This document shows, in pieces, positions 7,304-13,191 of a stretch of 13,396 bases of DNA (its first letter is position 1; the number at the start of each line of letters is the position of its first letter). Location of the stretch: assembly GCA_938012815.1 (NCBI GenBank), contig CALLVV010000085.1, forward strand, positions 1 to 13,396, read 5' to 3'. The stretch is from an uncultured Propionibacteriaceae bacterium (GTDB lineage: Bacteria > Actinomycetota > Actinomycetes > Propionibacteriales > Propionibacteriaceae). A model generated the notes under the pieces. That model worked only from the letters and a program-made list of their open reading frames with translations, was not told the origin of the DNA and searched no databases. The translations under genes were made by a program, and so were the position numbers.

Positions 7304-7332
7304 TCAACGCACGGCGGCGATACTTTGTTCCC
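7304..7332 (-). promoter_or_regulatory. ECF-type (SigE-like) promoter upstream of sigE
   Basis: On the minus strand, GGGAAC (7332-7327, followed by A) and CGTTGA (7309-7304) are separated by 17 bases. This matches the GGAAC...CGTT pattern recognised by actinobacterial SigE/SigH-type ECF factors. Transcription would start near 7297, leaving a leader of about 50 bases before sigE. The site implies positive autoregulation. Confidence 0.7.
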
Positions 7333-7374
7333 ACCAGGTTTTCACCACCGGGCGAGGCCCTCAGATCCCTGCGA

Positions 7375-7389
7375 GTTTTCCGGGAAAAC
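7375..7389. repeat. Perfect 7-1-7 palindrome between dapA and sigE
   Basis: GTTTTCC and GGAAAAC flank a single base. The dyad begins three bases after the dapA stop codon and lies about 45 bases upstream of the sigE -35 box. It has no following T-run, and the one-base centre makes a terminator hairpin poor (6-bp stem with 3-base loop at best). It may be an operator or a weak dapA terminator. Confidence 0.35.
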
Positions 7390-7391
7390 GC

Positions 7392-8282
7392 TCAGAGTTG
7401 AGTGTCCAGAATCCCCAGGAAACGCTCCAGGACCTCCGGGGAAACCGCTCCCATGGGAGGACGGCACATCCCGACATCAAAACCACGGCAGTTCAGGGCT
7501 GCCTTGACCATCATCGCTCCCTGGGTGGCGAATACTCCCCGGAAAACCGGCAGCAGCCGGGCGTTGAGCTGCCTCGCTTGTTCGAGGTCTCCTACGAAGA
7601 AAGCTTCGAGGAGCGCACGAACCTGGAGACCCGAGAAGTGCGTGGATGTCCCGACCACCCCGGCACCGCCCACGGCCAGCAACGGCAGCAGGTAGGCATC
7701 GTCACCCGCGTAGTAGGTCAGCGTGGTGTTGGCGATGACGATCGAGGAGGAACATATGTCCGATTTTGCGTCCTTGACCGCCGCGATCCTGGGATGGTCC
7801 GCCAGACGCACCAGTGACGCCTCCGGGATCGGGATCCCCGAGCGGTGCGGGATGTCGTAGAGCATCAGGGGAAGTTCTGTGGCATCGGCGACAGCGAGGA
7901 AATGCGCTTCGAGTGCGTCCACTGGAGGCCTCGAATAATATGGGGTCACCACCAGCAGCCCATCAACACCGGCTTCTGCCGCCTGTTCTGAGAGTTCGAT
8001 GGTGTGGCGCGTGTCAAAGGTGCCGACACCGGCCACCACCGAGGCACGGCCCCCGACCGTTTCAACCACCGCATTGAGCAGATCCCGTTTCTCCTCGTCG
8101 CTTGTCGTGGGGGACTCCCCGGTGGTCCCGTTGATCACCAAGCCGTCGTGTCCCTGTTCGTCCACCAGATACCGGGCCAGTCGGGCCGCCTCGACGAGAT
8201 TCACTTTCCCATCCGGTCCGAACGGGGTGATCATGGCGGTCAGCAGTCGCCCGAAAATGGGCTGTTCCGGACTTGCAGGCAT
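7392..8282 (-). CDS. dapA: 4-hydroxy-tetrahydrodipicolinate synthase
   Basis: The 296-residue cytoplasmic enzyme condenses pyruvate with aspartate semialdehyde in the first committed step of diaminopimelate/lysine synthesis. Family features present are the NGTTGES loop (Thr53, Thr54), TPYYSRPP (113-120), YDIPHRSG with the catalytic Tyr142 and Arg147, and the Schiff-base lysine Lys170 in AAVKDAK. The length is normal for DapA. ATG 8282 is supported by AGGAGG eight bases upstream. That site lies inside the last codons of a possible 60-residue ORF whose TGA is three bases before the dapA ATG. I do not recall dapA at this place in mycobacteria, so it may have been inserted here. Some relatives of this superfamily act on other substrates, but all key DapA residues are present. 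Confidence 0.88.
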   Translation of the reverse strand: MPASPEQPIFGRLLTAMITPFGPDGKVNLVEAARLARYLVDEQGHDGLVINGTTGESPTTSDEEKRDLLNAVVETVGGRASVVAGVGTFDTRHTIELSEQAAEAGVDGLLVVTPYYSRPPVDALEAHFLAVADATELPLMLYDIPHRSGIPIPEASLVRLADHPRIAAVKDAKSDICSSSIVIANTTLTYYAGDDAYLLPLLAVGGAGVVGTSTHFSGLQVRALLEAFFVGDLEQARQLNARLLPVFRGVFATQGAMMVKAALNCRGFDVGMCRPPMGAVSPEVLERFLGILDTQL

Positions 8283-8285
8283 TGT

Positions 8286-8468
8286 TCAGGCCTCCTCGAA
8301 AATGACGAGCGATTCCTCGTCGTGTATGTTTTCCTGCCCGGTCATTGCCGACGACGCCAAACCGACTCCAGATGATGCGGCGGCATCAGCACCCCCCACA
8401 CGCCGACCTGCAGCGACGGCCAGCTTCTGCACGTCGCCCGGGTTGTCGGCGTCGGCCACATGACTCAT
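8286..8468 (-). CDS. Possible 60-residue leader ORF upstream of dapA
   Basis: An ATG at 8468 opens a 60-codon frame ending in TGA three bases before the dapA ATG; the dapA ribosome-binding site overlaps its last codons, an arrangement typical of coupled translation. A possible -10 element TATCCT (8481-8476) lies seven bases before the ATG, compatible with leaderless translation; there is no Shine-Dalgarno sequence. About two thirds of the third codon positions are G or C, somewhat lower than in the neighbouring genes. The peptide is Ala/Gly-rich with an acidic end (DEESLVIFEEA) and has one lysine, which argues against a lysine attenuator. I recognise no family, and it may be non-coding leader sequence. 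Confidence 0.35.
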   Translation of the reverse strand: MSHVADADNPGDVQKLAVAAGRRVGGADAAASSGVGLASSAMTGQENIHDEESLVIFEEA

Positions 8469-8469
8469 G
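8459..8469. promoter_or_regulatory. Dyad CATGACTCATG over the small ORF start, possible operator
   Basis: This is a perfect 5-1-5 palindrome that includes the ATG of the 60-residue ORF. It shares the core TGACTCA with a second dyad centred 65 bases away, over the start codon of the divergent methyltransferase gene. Confidence 0.35.
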
Positions 8470-8512
8470 CGGTTCAGGATAGAGCTTCCATGGATAAGAG
8501 CATCGAACTGGG

Positions 8513-8518
8513 TAGAGT
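8513..8518 (+). promoter_or_regulatory. Candidate -10 element of the O-methyltransferase gene
   Basis: TAGAGT keeps T, A and the final T of a -10 box and lies six bases before GTG 8525. No ribosome-binding site is visible before that GTG, so a leaderless transcript starting at the GTG is plausible. No convincing -35 hexamer is present. Confidence 0.35.
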
Positions 8519-8523
8519 TGCCG

Positions 8524-8534
8524 TGTGACTCACA
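8524..8534. promoter_or_regulatory. Dyad TGTGACTCACA over the methyltransferase start, possible operator
   Basis: This is a perfect 5-1-5 palindrome overlapping GTG 8525. It shares TGACTCA with the dyad at 8459-8469. Centres at 8464 and 8529 are 65 bases apart, about six helical turns, so a protein could bind both sites on one face of the DNA. Confidence 0.35.
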
Positions 8535-9181
8535 TAGCTGATTCTCCCATCCCGGCGCCGACGGCGGAGAGCTGGAGCTTCGCCGAGGCCCACTCCCCCA
8601 TCGCCGATGGCCTTCAGCAGGCCCGGATGGAGGCGGTTCAGGCCGGACTCACGCCGGTCAGCCCGGGGGTGGCCTCCACCCTCACCGTCCTGGCCAAGGC
8701 AGTGAATGCGCGGACCGTGGTCGAGATCGGCACCGCACTGGGCACCTCCGCCCTACCCCTGCTCGCCGGAATGACCTTCGATGGTGTGCTGACGAGTATA
8801 GACTCCGAGGCAGACAATCAGATGCCTGCCCGATCCTTCCTGAACGCCGCGGGATATCCACCCTCCCGCTGCCGGCTGATCGCGGGCGCCCCCCTGGAAA
8901 TCCTCCCGAAGCTGCGGGACGGCGCCTATGACATCGTCTTCATCAACGGTGACAAATTGGAGTATGTCGAATACGTGGCCGCCGCCCTGCGCCTGCTGCG
9001 CTCGGGTGGTCTCCTGATCATCCATGACGTGCTCTGGTACAACACCGTCGCCGATCCCGGCCGGGAGGGCGACGAAACCATCATCATCCGCGAGGCCCTC
9101 GACGCGGTGAGGGCCGCCGATAGCTACACCACCACTCTACTCACGGTGGGCAACGGCCTGCTGGTAGCGGTCAAGGACTGA
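8525..9181 (+). CDS. SAM-dependent O-methyltransferase (Rv1220c-like)
   Basis: The 218-residue protein has the class I methyltransferase fold of the family 3 O-methyltransferases: motif I VVEIGTALGTS (65-75), a second acidic strand TSIDSE (90-95), YDIVFINGDKLEYVEY (135-150) and LRSGGLLIIHDVLWYNTVAD (158-177). Classical catechol or caffeoyl-CoA enzymes carry FIDADK and DN metal ligands; here the first Asp is Asn141 and the DN pair is Asp168-Val169, so the metal site is altered. The acceptor substrate is unknown. The start is GTG 8525, probably leaderless. The gene is divergent from the dapA unit and ends before a strong hairpin. In M. tuberculosis a relative is, as I recall, divergent from sigE; here dapA lies between. 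Confidence 0.82.
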   Translation: MTHIADSPIPAPTAESWSFAEAHSPIADGLQQARMEAVQAGLTPVSPGVASTLTVLAKAVNARTVVEIGTALGTSALPLLAGMTFDGVLTSIDSEADNQMPARSFLNAAGYPPSRCRLIAGAPLEILPKLRDGAYDIVFINGDKLEYVEYVAAALRLLRSGGLLIIHDVLWYNTVADPGREGDETIIIREALDAVRAADSYTTTLLTVGNGLLVAVKD

Positions 9182-9200
9182 GGGCCGCCACCAGACGAGC

Positions 9201-9244
9201 GATGGCCGCCCGGGTGGGATCTCATGTCCACCCGGGCGGCCATC
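9201..9244. terminator. Bidirectional hairpin terminator between methyltransferase and glgC
   Basis: A perfect 17-base-pair GC-rich stem (9201-9217 with 9228-9244) encloses a 10-base loop. It lies between the stop codons of the convergent methyltransferase and glgC genes. There is no real T-run on either side, as is common for actinobacterial terminators. Confidence 0.8.
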
Positions 9245-9259
9245 CATCGGTGTTTCCTC

Positions 9260-10486
9260 TCAATCCCGCGGGACGACGGTGTCCTTGCCGACCACAACCA
9301 CGCCGTTGGACGAGACGTGGAAACCACGTTCCCGGTCGTGTTCATGATCAACACCGATCTGCGCCCCGTCGGTGACGATCACGTGTTTGTCAAGGATCGC
9401 GCGGCGCACCACTGCGTCACGGCCGACACTCGCACCGTCCATCAACACGGAGTCCGAGACCTGCGACCACTTGTCGATACGCACGTTCGGGCCGAGCACC
9501 GTGCGATCCACCTCGCCACCGGAGATGATGCATCCGGGGTTGACGATGGAATCCTCTGCCTTTCCGCGAATGACGAACTTCGCCCCGGGCGCCTGGGACT
9601 GATTCGTCAGCAAAGGCCAATCACTGTTGTAGAGATTGAACTCCGGCTCCACGGACACCAGGTCCATGTGGGCCTCGTGGTATGCATCGATCGTGCCCAC
9701 GTCCCGCCAGTAGTTGAGGTCCTTGTCCGTGGCCCCGGGAACCACGTTGTCCTTGAAGTCGTAGACCTGCGACTGTCCCTGGGCCGTGAACCACGGAACG
9801 ATGTCGCCACCCATGTCATGCTTGGCCGTCGGGTTCTCCGCATCGGCCCTGAGCGCCTCCACCAACGCGTGACGGGAGAAGATGTAGTTGCCCATCGAGG
9901 CGAACGACTCGTCCGGCGAATCCGGCAGGCCCGGCGGGTCGGCGGGTTTCTCCAGGAAACTCTTGATGCGCTTGTCAGCCGCCGCATCGATGATGCCGAA
10001 CGCGCTGGCCTCGCTGCGGGGCACACGGATACCCGCGACCGTGCAGCCAAGTCCGGAATCGATGTGGGCATCCACCATCTGCTCGATGTCCATCCGGTAG
10101 ATGTTGTCCGCGCCGAACACGACGACATAGTCGGGATTGGCGTCACGGATCAGGTTGAGCGACTGGTAGATGGCGTCGGCGGACCCTTGGTACCAGCGGG
10201 GCCCCAGACGCTGCTGGGCGGGGACGGGCGTCACATAGGCGCCCATCAGGGTCGAGAACCGCCACGTCATGGAGATGTGTCGGTCCAAGGAGTGGGATTT
10301 GTACTGAGTGAGAACCGCGACCTGGGTCAACCCAGAGTTCGCGAGATTGGACAGGACGAAGTCGATCAGCCGATAGCTGCCTCCGAACGGCACCGCTGGT
10401 TTGGCGCGATCGGAGGTCAGCGGCATCAACCTCTTCCCCTCGCCGCCGGCGAGGACGATTGACAGGATCTTCGGGCGTGCCACCAT
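9260..10486 (-). CDS. glgC: Glucose-1-phosphate adenylyltransferase
   Basis: The 408-residue enzyme makes ADP-glucose from ATP and glucose-1-phosphate, the donor for alpha-glucan synthesis. It has the nucleotide-binding signature LAGGEGKRLMPLT (12-24) with AKPAVPFGG (29-36), the substrate motif WYQGSADAIYQ (98-108), GADNIYRMD (125-133) and FLEKP (177-181). The C-terminal third forms a left-handed beta-helix (GCIISGGEV, GPNVRIDKWSQVSDSVLMDG). Length and motifs are normal and no break is seen. ATG 10486 has no good ribosome-binding site but follows a promoter-like pair by six bases, so a leaderless start is likely. It is divergent from glgM, its pathway partner, so one 63-base region controls both. 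Confidence 0.95.
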   Translation of the reverse strand: MVARPKILSIVLAGGEGKRLMPLTSDRAKPAVPFGGSYRLIDFVLSNLANSGLTQVAVLTQYKSHSLDRHISMTWRFSTLMGAYVTPVPAQQRLGPRWYQGSADAIYQSLNLIRDANPDYVVVFGADNIYRMDIEQMVDAHIDSGLGCTVAGIRVPRSEASAFGIIDAAADKRIKSFLEKPADPPGLPDSPDESFASMGNYIFSRHALVEALRADAENPTAKHDMGGDIVPWFTAQGQSQVYDFKDNVVPGATDKDLNYWRDVGTIDAYHEAHMDLVSVEPEFNLYNSDWPLLTNQSQAPGAKFVIRGKAEDSIVNPGCIISGGEVDRTVLGPNVRIDKWSQVSDSVLMDGASVGRDAVVRRAILDKHVIVTDGAQIGVDHEHDRERGFHVSSNGVVVVGKDTVVPRD

Positions 10487-10492
10487 GTCTGA

Positions 10493-10521
10493 AACCTAGC
10501 GCTTCGCCGGGTCCCTCACAA
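10493..10521 (-). promoter_or_regulatory. Promoter of glgC, leaderless type
   Basis: On the minus strand, TTGTGA (10521-10516) and TAGGTT (10498-10493) are separated by exactly 17 bases, and six bases separate TAGGTT from the glgC ATG. Transcription would start at or next to the ATG. Confidence 0.5.
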
Positions 10522-10535
10522 CAGATTCAGAAAGA

Positions 10536-10541
10536 TATCAT
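10536..10541 (+). promoter_or_regulatory. Candidate -10 element of glgM (leaderless start)
   Basis: TATCAT matches five of six consensus -10 bases and ends eight bases before ATG 10550. The leader has only a weak purine run (AGAAAG), so a leaderless transcript is plausible. No clear -35 box is visible; its expected position overlaps the -35 of glgC. Confidence 0.45.
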
Positions 10542-10549
10542 TGCAAAGC

Positions 10550-11740
10550 ATGAAACTGTCGCTGCTGACTCGTGAGTATCCACCATCGATCTACGGCGGT
10601 GCTGGGGTCCATGTCGCCCAGCTCGTCCCGCAGCTCAGAAAGTTCATCGACGTCGATGTTCACTGCATGGGAGAGCCCCGTGATGGCGCTGTTGCGCATC
10701 CCGAATCCTGGCCGGCCGGGGCGAACGCGGCCCTGCGGGTGTTGGGGGCCGACCTGTCCATGGCGGCCGCGATCGCCGACAACACCGACGTGCTGCACTC
10801 CCACACCTGGTACGCGAACATGGGCGGTCACCTTGCAGGATTGATGCTGGATCGCGCCCATGTGGTGACCTCGCACTCCCTCGAACCACACCGCCCCTGG
10901 AAAGCAGAACAGCTGGGAGGCGGATACCGGGTGTCCTCGTGGGCGGAGAAAACCGCCTTCGAGGCCGCCGACGCCGTCATTTCCGTCTCCGCGGGGATGC
11001 GCAAGGACGTTCTCGCCTCCTACCCGAACCTGGACCCCGAAAGGGTGTTCGTGGTCAAGAACGGAATCGACCCCGATGAGTTCAAACCGGACAACGGCAC
11101 CGACGTGGTGCAGAACCTGGGTGTCGACCTGGATCGCCCGACCGTGGTTTTCGTGGGTCGCATCACCCGTCAGAAAGGGCTGACCCACTTGGTTCGGGCG
11201 GCCCAGCAGTTCAATCCCGAAACCCAGGTGGTGCTGCTGGCGGGCGCCCCCGACACTCCGGAGATCGCAGCCGAGTTCGACGGCGCGTTCGCGGAGCTCC
11301 AGGCCAGGCGCAGCGCACCCGTGATCTGGGTGCCAGAGATGCTTCCCCGGGCCTCGGTGAGGCAGATCATGACCCACGCGACGGTTTTCGCCTGCCCGAG
11401 TGTCTACGAGCCCCTTGGCATCGTGAACCTGGAGGCCATGGCCTGCGAGACCGCGGTGGTGGCATCTGCGGTGGGGGGAATCCCGGAGGTGGTCGTCGAT
11501 GGCGCTACGGGTCTGCTCGTCCCCTACGATCCCGCCCGGGCATCCGACCCTGAGTTCGTCTCCGCCTTTGAAGCTGACTTTGCGACCAAGGTGAATCGCA
11601 TCACCAGTGATCCTGCGCTCGCCAAACAGTTCGGAAAGGCGGGGAGACAACGCTGCATCGACGAGTTCTCGTGGGAACAGATCGCGAAGGAGACCATCGC
11701 GGTATACGAGAAAGCCATCGCCTTCCACGGATCCCGCTGA
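10550..11740 (+). CDS. glgM: GT4 glycosyltransferase, probable alpha-maltose-1-phosphate synthase GlgM
   Basis: The 396-residue protein is a GT-B, family GT4 enzyme: LTREYPPSIYGGAGVHV (6-22), the LHSHTWYANMGG segment (82-93), FVGRITRQKGL (201-211) and the donor-binding motif CPSVYEPLGIVNLEAMA (282-298). Often annotated as ADP-glucose glycogen synthase GlgA of the Corynebacterium type, its mycobacterial counterpart Rv1212c is known to join ADP-glucose and glucose-1-phosphate into maltose-1-phosphate for the GlgE pathway, so GlgM is the likelier role. True bacterial GlgA is GT5 with a KTGGL motif, absent here. ATG 10550 is preferred over TTG 10541 because a -10 box ends at 10541. It is divergent from glgC and followed by a hairpin. 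Confidence 0.88.
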   Translation: MKLSLLTREYPPSIYGGAGVHVAQLVPQLRKFIDVDVHCMGEPRDGAVAHPESWPAGANAALRVLGADLSMAAAIADNTDVLHSHTWYANMGGHLAGLMLDRAHVVTSHSLEPHRPWKAEQLGGGYRVSSWAEKTAFEAADAVISVSAGMRKDVLASYPNLDPERVFVVKNGIDPDEFKPDNGTDVVQNLGVDLDRPTVVFVGRITRQKGLTHLVRAAQQFNPETQVVLLAGAPDTPEIAAEFDGAFAELQARRSAPVIWVPEMLPRASVRQIMTHATVFACPSVYEPLGIVNLEAMACETAVVASAVGGIPEVVVDGATGLLVPYDPARASDPEFVSAFEADFATKVNRITSDPALAKQFGKAGRQRCIDEFSWEQIAKETIAVYEKAIAFHGSR

Positions 11741-11748
11741 CGACGAAG

Positions 11749-11777
11749 GTCGCCCGGGAGGTCAACTCCCGGGCGAC
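11749..11777. terminator. Bidirectional hairpin terminator between glgM and the DUF3117 gene
   Basis: A perfect 12-base-pair stem (11749-11760 with 11766-11777) encloses the loop GTCAA, beginning eight bases after the glgM stop codon and ending 23 bases before the convergent DUF3117 stop. No T-run follows in either direction. Confidence 0.75.
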
Positions 11778-11800
11778 TCCATCAGCGTGAATTCAGCTGC

Positions 11801-11968
11801 TCAGCCGACAACGTCTTTCAAGGCGTTGAGCAGGTCGGTTGCTTCCGTTGCATTCATCTCGACCACCAGTCGCCCACCGCCATCAACGGGAACACGCATC
11901 ACGATGCCGCGTCCCTCCTTCGCGACCTCCATGGGTCCGTCTCCCGTGCGGGGTTTCATCGCTGCCAT
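11801..11968 (-). CDS. DUF3117 small conserved actinobacterial protein
   Basis: The 55-residue protein starts MAAMKPRTGDGPMEV, followed by KEGRGIVMRVPVDGGGRLVVEM, a sequence conserved across actinobacteria as DUF3117. M. tuberculosis Rv1211 is the homologue; I recall it being described as calmodulin-like, but I see no clear EF-hand here. The protein is soluble and probably a small beta-rich fold with a C-terminal helix (ATEATDLLNALKDVVG). ATG 11968 has GAGG about eight bases upstream and lies 10 bases after the DivIVA-like gene; longer frames upstream lack the conserved start. It is the last gene of the operon entering from the right. Identity is certain, function is not. Confidence 0.9.
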   Translation of the reverse strand: MAAMKPRTGDGPMEVAKEGRGIVMRVPVDGGGRLVVEMNATEATDLLNALKDVVG

Positions 11969-11978
11969 GTGCCAAACC

Positions 11979-12440
11979 TCAATCCTTGGAGTCCAAGTTA
12001 ACCCCTCCATTATTCCGCATCTGCTGAGTTCCTGAAGCATCAGCCGGTTCCGAAGCGACCGGCGGCGACACCCCGGCGCCAGCGGTGGTCCCGGGGGCAG
12101 GCGAGCCTGAACTCAGCCCGAGGTCCTCAGCGATCTTGGTGATCACCACATCGACTGCCTGCATGTCGTAGCCTCCGACGACCACGTCGAACCTGGGAGT
12201 TTCCTGCAGCGGTCGATGCAGAGTCTCCTCCAGGAAGCCGTCCACCTGCCCCTTCTCGTATCCGACGGAGACGACCGGCAGGCGTAGCCGCTCCATGAAA
12301 TCGGCCCCGAAAGGCAGATCAGGAACGAATGCCTTGGGCCGGTCATCCACCGGTTCCGGCATCTCACCGAGTCGTCCCGCCCCCGCCCAGGCGGCCAGGG
12401 CGAGCACCACCATGAAAACGACCCCGAAAACCCAGATCAT
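11979..12440 (-). CDS. Membrane-anchored DivIVA-domain-like protein (Rv1209-like)
   Basis: The 153-residue protein has an N-terminal membrane helix at about 2-20, then a linker, then two copies of the short DivIVA-type motif: LPVVSVGYEKGQVDGFLEET (54-73) and FDVVVGGYDMQAVDVVITKI (84-103). The tail from about 110 is Gly/Ala/Pro/Ser-rich and disordered. Such motifs occur in actinobacterial proteins linked to polar growth and cell-wall assembly, but no function is proven for this one. M. tuberculosis Rv1209 is the positional counterpart. ATG 12440 follows the LOG-family stop by 17 bases and has only a weak GGGG ribosome-binding site. Its stop is 10 bases before the DUF3117 ATG. Confidence 0.72.
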   Translation of the reverse strand: MIWVFGVVFMVVLALAAWAGAGRLGEMPEPVDDRPKAFVPDLPFGADFMERLRLPVVSVGYEKGQVDGFLEETLHRPLQETPRFDVVVGGYDMQAVDVVITKIAEDLGLSSGSPAPGTTAGAGVSPPVASEPADASGTQQMRNNGGVNLDSKD

Positions 12441-12457
12441 GCCCCAAGCCTACCGAT

Positions 12458-13180
12458 TCAGACCTGAGCGGGAGAGCCCATAGCGGCAACCGCTTCGTCG
12501 ACATCATCTGTCAGTGTGATCAGATCGAGATCACCTGGGCTGATGAAACCATCGGCCTCGATTCCCCGCTTGAGCCAGTCGAGCAAGGGTCCCCAGAAAT
12601 GGCTGCCGAACAGCACCACCGGGAAGTGGGTCACCTTGCCCGTCTGGATCAGGGTCAGTGATTCGAACAGCTCGTCCAGGGTGCCGAAACCGCCGGGCAT
12701 CGCGATGAATCCGCGCGAGTACTTGAGAAACATCGTCTTGCGGGCGAAGAAATAACGGAAGTTGATGCCGAGCCCAACGTACGGGTTGAGCCCCTGCTCG
12801 TGAGGAAGTTCGATGCCGAGCCCCACGGACACGCCGCCCGCCTCGCTGACTCCCTTGTTACCGGCCTCCATAATGCCGGGTCCGCCGCCCGTGATGACGG
12901 CGAACCCGTGCTCCGCGAGACCCCGGGCGATCCGTTCCGCTGCCCGGTACATTGGATCGTCCGGGGAGGTTCTCGCGGAACCGAAGATGCTGACGGCGGC
13001 GGGCAGCCCGTGAAGGGTGTCGAATCCCTCCACGAACTCGGCCTGGATGCGAAGCACCCGCCACGGATCCTTGCTGGCCCATTCGTCCCCGTCGGAGCCG
13101 AGCAGCGCCTCGTCGGCGGTCGGCACCTCCTCGCGGGCCTGGCCGCGAAGCACCACGGCTCCCTGGCGGCGTTCGGTCAT
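12458..13180 (-). CDS. LOG-family (TIGR00730-type) nucleotide phosphoribohydrolase
   Basis: The 240-residue cytosolic protein has the Rossmann-type LOG fold: SIFGSART (64-71), the phosphate-binding loop TGGGPGIMEAGNKG (97-110) and the family signature PGGFGTLDE (162-170), plus Arg147-Lys148 in FFARKTM. LOG proteins cleave cytokinin or nucleoside 5'-monophosphates into base and ribose phosphate; M. tuberculosis Rv1205 is a studied cytokinin-producing relative in the same neighbourhood. About 60 residues precede the core, longer than plant LOG. The start is firm: ATG 13180 has AAGGAGGAA four bases upstream, and the dapE stop lies 11 bases before it. It is co-transcribed with dapE and the two genes downstream. 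Physiological substrate is not shown by the sequence. Confidence 0.9.
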   Translation of the reverse strand: MTERRQGAVVLRGQAREEVPTADEALLGSDGDEWASKDPWRVLRIQAEFVEGFDTLHGLPAAVSIFGSARTSPDDPMYRAAERIARGLAEHGFAVITGGGPGIMEAGNKGVSEAGGVSVGLGIELPHEQGLNPYVGLGINFRYFFARKTMFLKYSRGFIAMPGGFGTLDELFESLTLIQTGKVTHFPVVLFGSHFWGPLLDWLKRGIEADGFISPGDLDLITLTDDVDEAVAAMGSPAQV

Positions 13181-13191
13181 CGGTTCCTCCT

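Noticed and set aside
8283..8524. Lysine riboswitch or lysine attenuator before dapA
   Set aside because: I see no lysine-riboswitch core, and the possible leader peptide has a single lysine.
8286..8540. Similar N-termini MSHVAD (small ORF) and MTHIAD (methyltransferase) on opposite strands, suggesting an inverted duplication
   Set aside because: Similarity stops after six residues and follows from the shared TGACTCA dyads over both start codons; no wider inverted repeat is seen.
9224..10462. A 412-codon open frame on the plus strand opposite glgC
   Set aside because: Glucose-1-phosphate adenylyltransferase motifs are unmistakable on the minus strand; the plus frame has shadow-like composition.
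10538..11728. A 396-codon open frame on the minus strand opposite glgM
   Set aside because: The plus-strand GT4 enzyme is complete with all motifs; the opposite frame is His/Gly/Arg-rich with no family match I recognise.
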